64,000 nucleotides of DNA from Prolixibacteraceae bacterium. Its GTDB lineage: Bacteria > Bacteroidota > Bacteroidia > Bacteroidales > Prolixibacteraceae. Location of the stretch: assembly GCA_009773765.1 (NCBI GenBank), contig WTWZ01000002.1, positions 158,821 through 222,820 on the forward strand, written 5' to 3'. Each line of letters begins with the position of its first letter. The stretch's first letter is position 1. Under the pieces are notes generated by a model. That model made no database searches. It had not been told where the DNA came from and saw nothing but the letters and a program-made list of their open reading frames with translations. This document shows, one piece after another, positions 1 through 10,974 of the stretch. The position numbers and the translations under genes were made by a program.

Positions 1-1247
1 ACATTTTTCAAGATACCGGCTGGACGCTCGATGCACCTGGCGAAACAGAACCAACATTAATCCGTGCCATTTATGAGAAAAAGCACCTTGAGGTAAAAGA
101 CGAACCGTGGGGAATTTACCGCTTTGCCAACTGGCTGCCGGTTGGCCGAATGTTAAAAGGTTCATCATCGCCGGTTACATACAAAAGTGAAGGGCTTGCA
201 AAAAATCTGGGGCTCGAAAATCTTTGGATTACCTTTAGCGGCTGGTGGCCTGAAAAAGGCGCCCGTTTTAAAACCTGCTCCTTTAAAGAAACCGAAGCCT
301 ATTCAGTTTGCGGAAGAATGACACCGGAAATGAACAAAGTGCTTGTGGTGGCTTCGGCAGGAAACACCGCACGCGCTTTTGCCCAGGTTTGTTCCGACAA
401 CCAAATCCCGCTGCTGCTTTGTGTCCCCGAAGACAACATCAACGCGCTTTGGTTCGGCGCCCCGCTGAACGACTGCGTGAAACTGATTTGCAGTAAAACC
501 GGCAGCGACTATTTCGATGCCATTCACCTTTCGAACATCGTGGCCGGAATGGATGGTTTTATTGCCGAAGGTGGCGCCAAAAACGTAGCCCGCCGCGATG
601 GAATGGCCACTACAATGCTTTCGGCCACTACCACAATCGGGCAAATTCCCGATTACTATTTTCAGGCTGTAGGCAGCGGAACCGGCGCAATTGCCGCGTG
701 GGAAGCCAATTTGAGGTTACTTGAAGATGGCCGTTTCGGAAATACAAAAATGAAACTGATGGTTTCGCAAAATATTCCGTTTGTTCCAATCCACGATGCA
801 TGGAAAGCCGGCACGCGGTCGATGCTACAGCTTGACGATGAACTCGCACGCCGGCAGGTTGAAGAGATTGACGCTAAAGTGCTGTCTAACCGCAAACCGC
901 CGTACCCCATTTTTGGCGGGCTTTTCGATGCCTTGAGCGATGCCGGCGGCGATGTTTTGCTGGCTACCAACGAACAGTCCCGCGTTGCCGCCCAACTTTT
1001 CCTTGAAACCGAAGGAAACGATATTCACTCGGCAGCAGCCGTGGCAACGGCAACTTTAATTGAAGCAGCCAAAAATGGAACTGTCAATAAAAATGACCTG
1101 ATAATGCTGAACATTACCGGCGGTGGCGAAGATAAATTCAAATATAAAAAAGAACTTTTCCGGCTCAAGCCACGAATTGTTTTTGATATAAATCCTGATG
1201 CTGAACAATCGAAAAAACTAATTGCAGCGCTGTTTGCATTGTATTAA
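1..1247 (+). CDS. Cysteate synthase (PLP-dependent, ThrC-like), 5' end cut by window
   Basis: The frame is open from base 3 to the stop at 1247, so the start lies upstream and about 415 residues are visible. The family converts O-phosphoserine plus sulfite to L-cysteate with PLP. Recognisable family blocks are LPVGRMLKGSSSPVTYKSE, SGWWPEKGARFKTCSFKE (the Lys of SFK at about base 285 is the expected Schiff-base lysine), SAGNTARAFA, EGGAKNVARRDGM and YFQAVGSGTGAIAAWEA. These resemble the archaeal cysteate synthase of coenzyme M synthesis more than ordinary threonine synthase. In Bacteroidota cysteate is the head-group precursor of sulfonolipids such as capnine, so that role is inferred. The N-terminal metal/Cys region cannot be seen. 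A threonine-synthase-like enzyme of other specificity remains possible. Confidence 0.8.
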   Translation, partial: IFQDTGWTLDAPGETEPTLIRAIYEKKHLEVKDEPWGIYRFANWLPVGRMLKGSSSPVTYKSEGLAKNLGLENLWITFSGWWPEKGARFKTCSFKETEAYSVCGRMTPEMNKVLVVASAGNTARAFAQVCSDNQIPLLLCVPEDNINALWFGAPLNDCVKLICSKTGSDYFDAIHLSNIVAGMDGFIAEGGAKNVARRDGMATTMLSATTTIGQIPDYYFQAVGSGTGAIAAWEANLRLLEDGRFGNTKMKLMVSQNIPFVPIHDAWKAGTRSMLQLDDELARRQVEEIDAKVLSNRKPPYPIFGGLFDALSDAGGDVLLATNEQSRVAAQLFLETEGNDIHSAAAVATATLIEAAKNGTVNKNDLIMLNITGGGEDKFKYKKELFRLKPRIVFDINPDAEQSKKLIAALFALY

Positions 1248-1385
1248 ATCTTGAAGAAATTCATGTTGTGAATACATAATTATTTGAAGATATGTTATCT
1301 AAATTGAACGAATTCTTTGATTCCGGTTTCGTTTTTTGTATCTTGGAAAAAATTAAAACAAATTGAATAAAAGACTTAAAATATA

Positions 1386-1871
1386 TTGGATACCTCAGTT
1401 CCAAATTTTTTATTTGCAGATGACTCACCTGAGAAAATGGAGATTACAGTTGATTTTTTTGAAAACTTCGTTAAACCAGGTATTTATGAATCATTTGTAT
1501 CACCGGTGGTAATTGCAGAAATAGAAGATACCAATAATTATCAAAAACGGGTTGAGTTACTTGGCATAATTGAAAAATATCCAATTAATTTATTGGAATA
1601 CTCAGATGCAGAAGCTGTTGAAATTCAGGAATTAGCAGAAAAATATATTGAAATGAAAATTATTCCTGTGAAAAAATTAGCCGTTGCATTACATATAGCA
1701 ATTTGTGTTGTCAAAGGTATGGATTACCTGGTAAGTTGGAATTACAAGCATTTGGCAAATGTGAACCGGGAACATAAAATAAAAATATTGAACTGGGAAT
1801 TGGGATATCGTATTGATTTAAGAATTATTACACCGATAGAATTAGTTGATTATGAAAACGAAAATATCTAA
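1386..1871 (+). CDS. PIN-domain protein, probable toxin (VapC-like)
   Basis: The protein (about 161 residues) begins LDTSVPNFLFADD, which is the first PIN-domain strand with its catalytic Asp, and has further acidic positions in VVIAEIED and the C-terminal LVSWNYKHLANV segment typical of PIN ribonucleases. No ATG is available: the in-frame stop TAA at 1377-1379 is followed only by AAT, ATA and then TTG at 1386, so translation must start at TTG (or ATA). Family members usually start a few residues earlier (M-x-I/V-Y-LDTS). The next small gene overlaps it by 20 bp, as in toxin-antitoxin pairs. The RNA target is unknown. Confidence 0.7.
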   Translation: MDTSVPNFLFADDSPEKMEITVDFFENFVKPGIYESFVSPVVIAEIEDTNNYQKRVELLGIIEKYPINLLEYSDAEAVEIQELAEKYIEMKIIPVKKLAVALHIAICVVKGMDYLVSWNYKHLANVNREHKIKILNWELGYRIDLRIITPIELVDYENENI

Positions 1872-2019
1872 AGCTCAGACGGAAGTATGGGAATGGAAAG
1901 AATCTTTGTATGAAGAATTGAAAGATATACCAAAACTGGAAAGATTAAACTACATACGGGAAAAAGTAAGCAAAACCTTACTTGCCTTAAAAAAGAAAAA
2001 AGAAGCCTTGTACGATTAA
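1852..2019 (+). CDS. Small 55-residue partner of the PIN protein (probable antitoxin)
   Basis: This ATG frame overlaps the end of the PIN gene by 20 bp and ends with TAA at 2019. It encodes a 55-residue, highly charged, helical-looking peptide (starts MKTKISKAQTEVWEWKESLY, ends LLALKKKKEALYD). The overlap, the size and the charge suggest a cognate antitoxin or accessory subunit; I do not recognise a named DNA-binding fold. The usual order in VapBC is antitoxin first, so this toxin-first arrangement is somewhat atypical. Evidence is the clean frame, the coupling and the codon use like its neighbour. Confidence 0.55.
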   Translation: MKTKISKAQTEVWEWKESLYEELKDIPKLERLNYIREKVSKTLLALKKKKEALYD

Positions 2020-2085
2020 GAGGATTCTGAATCAACAACAGAAAAAATCCAAAGGCCTAACAAGTGTTTTCTCAATAAAAATTGA

Positions 2086-5328
<3,243 letters not shown>

Positions 5329-5369
5329 TTCCGAATTTGAATAACTACAAAGTAGTTGAATAATAACAG

Positions 5370-5400
5370 CCCCGGATTTTCGAATTCGGGGTTTTTGTTT
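5370..5400 (+). terminator. Rho-independent terminator of the beta-galactosidase gene
   Basis: A 9-bp stem CCCCGGATT / AATTCGGGG (one G-U pair) closes a TTCG tetraloop at 5379-5382 and is followed by a T-rich run from 5392. It lies about 40 bp after the stop codon. Confidence 0.8.
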
Positions 5401-5410
5401 GCTCAGTGGG

Positions 5411-5515
5411 ACTTTGACTTTCCCAAGTCAAAGTTTTTAAAATCTGTTTGAAACCTGAAAATAATGGACTTGGGAAAGTCCATGTCCCTGGTGGCCGCAT
5501 CCGTCAATTGACGGA
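5411..5515. repeat. Cluster of three palindromes
   Basis: Three perfect palindromes follow each other: arms ACTTTGACTT/AAGTCAAAGT around TCCC (5411-5434), arms ATGGACTT/AAGTCCAT around GGGA (5464-5483), and TCCGTCAATTGACGGA (5500-5515). The first two are inverted copies of each other (GGGAC-GACTTTCCCAAGTC core). They may be REP-like dispersed repeats; they lie just after a terminator. Confidence 0.6.
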
Positions 5516-5568
5516 CATCGTGTGGCACAATTTATAAGTATTGTATAACCTTGATTTGAAAAAATTAA

Positions 5569-5853
5569 GAAATAACTTTTGTAAAACCACGCGATATAAT
5601 CCCGCGGGAGCGAGGGGTTTCAAAGTGGTTGATGGACACTTTAACGAGCGATGGCATCCTTGTTGATTTGAAAAAGCATTTTCAGGAATTATGGCAATTT
5701 ATTGTTCTTATGGCATTTTGCAGGATAGCGCACAAATCCCCTTTAAAGAACATTCCTTTTTACCTGGAGCAATCAGGTTTGCCAAACATACAAGTTATAT
5801 GTTATTCTAAAAACCACCCCATTAAAAACAGGGTTGTATTGCCCTTATTTTAA
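5569..5853 (+). pseudogene. Probable remnant of a transposase N-terminus
   Basis: The frame is open from 5569 to TAA at 5853, with only TTG (5629) and ATG (5632) as start candidates. The stretch WLMDTLTSDGILVDLKKHFQ followed by AFCRIAHKSPLKNIPFYLEQ resembles the N-terminal region of IS4/IS1634-type transposases, where a conserved helix containing a (H/Q)SPxK segment occurs. The reading then runs into low-complexity sequence and stops at about 95 codons, far short of a transposase. No terminal inverted repeats of an insertion sequence were identified. An unrelated small ORF is possible. The rest of the 5400-6007 gap holds the palindromes above and AT-rich DNA in which I see no gene. Confidence 0.35.
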
Positions 5854-6025
5854 TAGTTATGGTTAAAGAATTAAAAATAAAATACTCGCTGAGTTATTGT
5901 CTTTTTTCAAAAAAAGTTCATTTTTCAAAAGAAAATCATATATTGCAAAAGTTTGTAAATCAATTTTTAATATATTACGAACAAAAGTAAATTAAAAACC
6001 AATATTAATGCTTAATTTGAAGAAC

Positions 6026-6280
6026 ATGAAAAAATTAATTCTCATTTTCGTTATTGCCGTTACTTTCGGCATTTCTGCATCAACTGTAAATGCAACCAAC
6101 AAAGAGGACAAAAAGAAAGAAGCCAAAAAAGAAGTAACCAAGGCCGCTTGTTGTCCATCGAAATCGGAAGCAAAAGAGAAAACAGCAACTACAGGATGCA
6201 CTGAGGCTCAGAAAAAAAGTTGTGCAGCATCGGCGAAAGCTTGTGGTGGGGACACACAGAAAAAAACAGAAAAAAAATAG
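6026..6280 (+). CDS. Small exported Cys- and Lys-rich protein
   Basis: The start at 6026 gives a clean signal peptide (MKKLILIFVIAVTFGISAS, cleavage near VNA); an ATG at 6008 is also in frame. The mature part is about 60 residues, dominated by Lys, Glu and Ala, with six cysteines, including CC in KAACCPSKSEA and single Cys in TGCTEA, KKSCAAS and KACGG. It should be periplasmic or surface-exposed. The regularly spaced cysteines could bind a metal or form disulfides. I recognise no named family. It is monocistronic, with its own terminator. Confidence 0.6.
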   Translation: MKKLILIFVIAVTFGISASTVNATNKEDKKKEAKKEVTKAACCPSKSEAKEKTATTGCTEAQKKSCAASAKACGGDTQKKTEKK

Positions 6281-6298
6281 TTGGTTGTTTAACCACTG

Positions 6299-6323
6299 AA
6301 GGGCGCCGGAAGCGCCCTTTTTT
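6299..6323 (+). terminator. Rho-independent terminator
   Basis: Stem AAGGGCGC / GCGCCCTT with a CGGAA loop followed by TTTTTTA lies about 20 bp after the small Cys/Lys-rich gene. Confidence 0.85.
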
Positions 6324-6385
6324 ATGACTGTTATTGGCTGAACAGAAATGAATTTGTACTTTAAACGCCGTTCATAAAACACAGA

Positions 6386-7612
6386 ATGAAAGCGCCAAAA
6401 TCTTTTCGACTGCACATCGGGATTTTTGGAAAACGAAACTCCGGAAAGTCGAGTATCCTGAACTCGATCACCAACCAGGATGTATCTATTGTATCGGATA
6501 TTGCAGGAACTACCACAGATCCTGTGGAAAAACCAATGGAATTGCTGCCGCTCGGCCCGGTATTGTTTATTGATACAGCAGGGATTGATGATTTTGGTAT
6601 TTTAGGTGAAAAACGCGTGGCAAAAACCATGTCGGTTTTCGACAGGACCGACCTCGGAATAATTGTAACCAGTTTCGGCGATTGGGATGATTACGAACAG
6701 CAGATTATTAACGAATTTACGAACCGTGCCATTCCGTTTATTGTGGTTTTTAACAAATCGGATTTATATGAAGAAAACGAAGCAATCATCAGCCAGCTCA
6801 ATTCAGCAAAAATCAGCTTCACTAAAACATCGGCATTAAAACAAACCGGAATTAGCGATTTAAGAGAGTTGCTGCTTCAGAGTGCACCGCCAGGTTTTAT
6901 TGAGCGCCCGGCAATTTTATCCGATTTGGTCGGGCCTGGGGAAGCAGCAGTTTTAGTAGTTCCCATCGACAAGGAAGCGCCAAAGGGAAGATTGATTTTG
7001 CCACAGGTACAAAGCATCCGCGATTTGCTCGACAATGATTCGTATTGCCTGGTTGTAAAAGAGAGGGAACTTCGCGGGGCACTTTCGCGGTTTAACAAAC
7101 CTCCAAAACTGGTAGTTACTGATTCCCAGGCTTTTTTGAAAGTTGCAGCCGACACGCCTTCCGAAATACCACTTACTTCGTTTTCCATATTGTTTGCCCG
7201 TTTCCAGGGAGATTTAACCGAAATGGTGCGTGGGGCAATGGCAATTGACAAGTTAAAAACCGGAGATAAAGTTTTAATTGCCGAAGCCTGTTCGCACCAT
7301 CCCATTGGCGAGGATATAGGCACAGTAAAAATTCCACGCTGGCTAACCCAATATGTGGGCGGTAAACTTGAGATTGACCACCAGCGTGGCCACGGTTTTC
7401 CAGTCAATATTACAGAATATAAAATCATAATCCATTGCGGGGCTTGTATGTGGAACCGCCGCGAAATGCTTAGCCGAATAATGAATGCAAAACAGGCCGG
7501 TGTGCCGGTTACCAATTATGGCCTGGCCATAGCATACTCGCTCGGCATTTTTGAAAGGGCGTTGCAACCATTTCCGGCCGCGCTCGACATTTATTTGAGT
7601 AAAAAGGCCTGA
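6386..7612 (+). CDS. hydF: [FeFe]-hydrogenase maturation GTPase HydF
   Basis: HydF is the scaffold on which HydE and HydG build the diiron subcluster of [FeFe]-hydrogenase before transfer to the apo-enzyme. The 408-residue protein has an N-terminal Ras-like GTPase domain (Walker A GKRNSGKSS at about 15, switch region GTTTDP, DTAG at about 63, NKSD at about 132), a dimerisation domain, and a C-terminal iron-sulfur domain. The expected ligands are present: Cys302 in ACSHH and Cys351/Cys354 in HCGACMWNRREM. Neither hydE, hydG nor a hydrogenase gene is in this window, so the gene is separated from its partners here. The protein implies fermentative hydrogen metabolism. Confidence 0.93.
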   Translation: MKAPKSFRLHIGIFGKRNSGKSSILNSITNQDVSIVSDIAGTTTDPVEKPMELLPLGPVLFIDTAGIDDFGILGEKRVAKTMSVFDRTDLGIIVTSFGDWDDYEQQIINEFTNRAIPFIVVFNKSDLYEENEAIISQLNSAKISFTKTSALKQTGISDLRELLLQSAPPGFIERPAILSDLVGPGEAAVLVVPIDKEAPKGRLILPQVQSIRDLLDNDSYCLVVKERELRGALSRFNKPPKLVVTDSQAFLKVAADTPSEIPLTSFSILFARFQGDLTEMVRGAMAIDKLKTGDKVLIAEACSHHPIGEDIGTVKIPRWLTQYVGGKLEIDHQRGHGFPVNITEYKIIIHCGACMWNRREMLSRIMNAKQAGVPVTNYGLAIAYSLGIFERALQPFPAALDIYLSKKA

Positions 7613-7629
7613 GTTAAAGCGAAAACAAG

Positions 7630-8046
7630 TTATTTTCTTCTGAACCTGGTTATAATTTTGTCGTTATTTCGCTGATTCTGCATGGTAAAAACCACCACAT
7701 CACCTAAAAGTATGTAAGAGTATTTTAAGGTGGCGGCAAGTGTATCTGTCTGTAAATAAATATATAAACTGTCATTTACCGTGCGCCATTTGCCTGTCTC
7801 CGTTTCCATTTTCATTTCGTTTCCCCTCATATTGAAATCCTGTTTAAATGTGCCGTCGGCATTAAAATACATATCCCAGACAGCGCCGGCATCACGCAGT
7901 GTTTTTACATCGCTCACAGTTTCAACGCCCCGCTGGACCATCTTAAATTCAACGATTTCCCAAATACCAAATAGCATTTTATTGTTTGCGGCCTGCAGGC
8001 CGATAACCGAAATAAGCAGTATTAAAAGGAGATATTTTAATTTCAT
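7630..8046 (-). CDS. Exported lipocalin-like protein
   Basis: The start at 8046 (ATG) gives a signal peptide MKLKYLLLILLISVIGLQA. The mature part has the pattern of small Bacteroidota lipocalin-like proteins: LFGIWEIVEFKMVQRG at the first strand, then alternating strands including MYFNADGTFKQDF and TGKWRTVNDSLYIYL. About 138 residues. The ligand and role are unknown. It converges with hydF, leaving only 17 bp between the two stops. Confidence 0.6.
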   Translation of the reverse strand: MKLKYLLLILLISVIGLQAANNKMLFGIWEIVEFKMVQRGVETVSDVKTLRDAGAVWDMYFNADGTFKQDFNMRGNEMKMETETGKWRTVNDSLYIYLQTDTLAATLKYSYILLGDVVVFTMQNQRNNDKIITRFRRK

Positions 8047-8106
8047 TTTTAAAAAACTTTTCAAAATTTGAAAGGCAAATTTATCAGATTTTGCTACTCA
8101 TAAAAA

Positions 8107-9264
8107 TTATTTCAACGGAATTTCTGCAATCAGGTGCTTATCGCTTCTGATGAAAGCAGTTATCACTTCATAATTTAAATAGTCCTGACCGGAAGCAGCC
8201 GTAAGTATTTGCGAAGTTTGTGGGAAAAGTACAATCTTTCCCGTTCCATCTCCCGATTTCAACACGAGTTCAAAATACAAATCGCTGTTATTTCTGATTT
8301 CATAGTAGTTAGTGGTTTTTTCAACACCCTCGCTGTTTTTTACTGTTTTCGAGTGGAAAGGCTTCCCGATTTCAATACTGGCATTAAACAGGTTTCTCAC
8401 ATGCTCTTCTTTCCCGGCAATGTATTTGCCGGCCCAAGCCACCGTGCGGCCAGCTTCAAGGGCTTCCCTTACTGAACTGGCATTTCGTTCCCTGGCAAAA
8501 ACCAGGGTCATTGAGCGATGTATAAAATCTCCCAGATTATAGTCGTGCGCAACCAGGTTATGGATATCGGAAGTGCCCATTACGGTCAGGTTTTTATCCA
8601 CACACCAGTCGAGCGCTTTTTTATGAAACTCAAAACCGTTGAATACTTCAATTCCATGCAGGTTTTTCTCTTTGTGCAATTCATCAACAAAATCAACCCA
8701 CTCGTATGAACCGTCAATTTGATCAACTTTCCAGCCCGGGTGGTTCCAGAAAATAAATGCATCCTGTTCAACTGCCTTTAAAACAGCTTGCTTGTCTTGT
8801 TCGTTGGTGGCGTGTCCAGCTAAATAACCCGATGCATCGCCGATAAATATCGCATTAAAATGCCCGGGTGGGGTTTGTCTTGTAATTTCAGTTCCCTTGA
8901 TAAAAACGATGTTGTTCTCAGCAGCAAGGCCTTTCACCATTTCCCATGCACGATTGTGGTTCACCTTAACATCAGCAGAATGGGGCGTGTATTCAATATG
9001 ATCCGTAATCGCCATCACATCAAGCCCTTCCTGCCAAATCTCCTGCAACCTGATGGTGGGCCATACAAGTCCGTCGGAAAAAACAGTATGTATATGAAAA
9101 TCACATTTCAGGGTTTGGTAACCATCAAAATCTGGTATCTGGATTATTTTTCTTTTTTTGGGATTCCGGAATTCATCCAAACTCATCATTCCGTTGTCAG
9201 TTTGAGCATGCGCCAGCGTAACAGCGCTGATTAAAAATGCCAAAATGATTTTTACTTTCTTCAT
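8107..9264 (-). CDS. Exported PHP-domain phosphoesterase (Sb-PDE-like)
   Basis: The 385-residue protein has a signal peptide (ends near AHAQ) and a PHP metal-dependent phosphoesterase domain. Metal-binding motifs are CDFHIHTVFSDG (about 54-66), AITDHIEYT (about 86), a KGTEIT segment, FWNHPGW and GTSDIHN. These match the family annotated as Sb-PDE phosphodiesterases, which act on phosphodiesters such as those from organophosphate esters. The natural substrate here is unknown. The C-terminal 100 residues look like a beta-rich accessory domain. It sits in a minus-strand set of exported proteins. Confidence 0.75.
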   Translation of the reverse strand: MKKVKIILAFLISAVTLAHAQTDNGMMSLDEFRNPKKRKIIQIPDFDGYQTLKCDFHIHTVFSDGLVWPTIRLQEIWQEGLDVMAITDHIEYTPHSADVKVNHNRAWEMVKGLAAENNIVFIKGTEITRQTPPGHFNAIFIGDASGYLAGHATNEQDKQAVLKAVEQDAFIFWNHPGWKVDQIDGSYEWVDFVDELHKEKNLHGIEVFNGFEFHKKALDWCVDKNLTVMGTSDIHNLVAHDYNLGDFIHRSMTLVFARERNASSVREALEAGRTVAWAGKYIAGKEEHVRNLFNASIEIGKPFHSKTVKNSEGVEKTTNYYEIRNNSDLYFELVLKSGDGTGKIVLFPQTSQILTAASGQDYLNYEVITAFIRSDKHLIAEIPLK

Positions 9265-9305
9265 CGCATTATTGGTTTTGCTGTAATATTCTTTTGAAAG
9301 ATTTA

Positions 9306-9716
9306 TTATTCTTTTTTTCTAAAAAATCCAAAGAAAGTGATTCTTCCAAGATTGTCCTTTTTTAACATTCTAAGAATTTCCTTTTCAATGGCAAACTGAA
9401 ATTCAACACTTTCCCCGGACGAATTTAGTGTAATATAATTTTTCGATACATCCCAGTTTCCGTTTTTAAGCCCTGATATTAAAGGCAAAGGGAGATTACT
9501 GTTTTTCGAATAGGATTTTTCAGGCGTAAATTCAATATTCCAGAACTCTTCATCTGCTTTTAGCTGGTTTTCGGTAATGTTGCGAAGTTGGTTTTCAGTT
9601 TCAATATAATACTCCACCAACTGCCACCTGCCCGATATCTGCCTTGAAGGACGCGCAAACATTTCTGTCGATTTCAGCCAGCTAAGTATAGAAGTGAAAC
9701 TGAATTGTTTTTCCAT
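9306..9716 (-). CDS. Hypothetical lipocalin-like protein
   Basis: A 136-residue protein starting at ATG 9716. The segments ISGRWQLVEYYIETENQ, WNIEFTPEKSYS and NGNWDVSKNYITL follow the same layout as small lipocalin-like (DUF-type) beta proteins of this phylum, with a short FFGFFRKKE tail. There is no clear signal peptide, so it may be cytoplasmic or the start may be misplaced. It lies 41 bp downstream of the PHP phosphoesterase start on the same strand. Function unknown. Confidence 0.55.
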   Translation of the reverse strand: MEKQFSFTSILSWLKSTEMFARPSRQISGRWQLVEYYIETENQLRNITENQLKADEEFWNIEFTPEKSYSKNSNLPLPLISGLKNGNWDVSKNYITLNSSGESVEFQFAIEKEILRMLKKDNLGRITFFGFFRKKE

Positions 9717-9843
9717 ATTTTAATTTTGCAACCCTGGTATGACTTTCCCCGCAGCATAAAGTTTAATGAACCGCGCTATGAATATAAACCAGGCACTGAA
9801 AAAACAATGCCTGATTAAACTTTCCTGGCAACGACTGCATGTT

Positions 9844-10773
9844 TTATTTCACAAACGGAGCTTTGGCCAGATAATCGAAACATAGTTTAACTCCTTCAAA
9901 TTGAGTTATTCCCTGCCTGATTCCCTCAAGTTCGACATAAAACTCTTCAAGCCCGTTTTTGTATGCTTTGTTGAAAATATTTTCGAAGTTCATCATTCCC
10001 GACTGGCCTAAAATCGAACGGTCTTTAATGTGCAGGATTGGGAAACGGGTTGGATATTTGTCGAAATATTCCAGTGGGTCGTTTTGCCCCATTACCGTCC
10101 AGTAAACATCCATCTCAAAAAATACCAGGTTTGGGTCGGTACCGTTTAGCATTAAATCGTAAATAACATCGCCCTGCACACCACGTTTGCCCTTATCTTC
10201 ATCTTTTACAGCCTTTTGAAATTCTCCGCTATGATTATGATATCCCCATTTGATTCCCGATGCTTTTGCGATTTCACCTGCTTTATTAAACACTTCACAA
10301 ACAATTTTTGCCTCGTCGTTACTTTCAACCGAAGGCATTCCGGGTTGAACAAGAGATATAACCCCAAGTTTTGCATGTTCTTCCACGGTTTTCTTCCAAA
10401 AATCTGCAATTTCACCCTTGTTTTCTGTGGTGTACTTGCGAACAGGGGGATTTACATGCGAGCCTGTCACTTTCAACCCTGCATCAGCGGCCATTTTTTT
10501 GAATTCCGTAACCCCGGTATTATAAAATTTTCCTTCACGGTATCCGGCCAGCTCAGCCGTACTATAACCAATCTGTGCTACTTTCTTCAATCCGCCGGGA
10601 ACATCTTCTGTTAATTCCCTGCCTAAAGAATACAGTTGCAATCCTATACTTTTTTTCGGTGCAGACAGTTTACTGCCGCTTCCCGAAGCGAGCGACGGTG
10701 TTACTGTTCCGCCAACAATTCCGCCCACGGTTATTAAGCCGAGTTTCTTTAAAAAATCTCTTTTTGATTCCAT
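9844..10773 (-). CDS. Exported sugar phosphate isomerase/epimerase-like TIM-barrel protein
   Basis: The preferred start at 10773 gives MESKRDFLKKLG followed by a hydrophobic stretch and a Bacteroidota-type signal peptide (a longer start at 10830 adds 19 unlikely residues). The xylose-isomerase-like TIM barrel is marked by IGLQLYSLGREL, GYSTAELAGY, WGYHNHSGEF, FFEMDVYWTVMGQ and FPILHIKDR, with metal-binding Glu, His and Asp. About 310 residues. These secreted family members act on sugars or inositol derivatives; the substrate is not predictable. A paralogue lies at 56647-57555 with the same motifs but a lipoprotein signal. Confidence 0.8.
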   Translation of the reverse strand: MESKRDFLKKLGLITVGGIVGGTVTPSLASGSGSKLSAPKKSIGLQLYSLGRELTEDVPGGLKKVAQIGYSTAELAGYREGKFYNTGVTEFKKMAADAGLKVTGSHVNPPVRKYTTENKGEIADFWKKTVEEHAKLGVISLVQPGMPSVESNDEAKIVCEVFNKAGEIAKASGIKWGYHNHSGEFQKAVKDEDKGKRGVQGDVIYDLMLNGTDPNLVFFEMDVYWTVMGQNDPLEYFDKYPTRFPILHIKDRSILGQSGMMNFENIFNKAYKNGLEEFYVELEGIRQGITQFEGVKLCFDYLAKAPFVK

Positions 10774-10974
10774 ACAATTGATATTAGGTTTATTATACTG
10801 ATTTAAAGTAGAAATTTTTAACGAGTCCAAAGGTATTGATTTCGTTTAATAATGCAGAACAAATCAGGGGAATTAGGATGTATATCCGGTGGGTTGTTCA
10901 TTATTTGCTGCTGTTTTTTATCAGGCCAGCCAAATATTTTGAATAAAGTAAGCAAAAATAATGTGTAGCCTTTG

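Noticed and set aside
6877..7515. A 212-codon open frame antisense to hydF
   Set aside because: Overlaps the conserved C-terminal domain of hydF; no motif, no start context.
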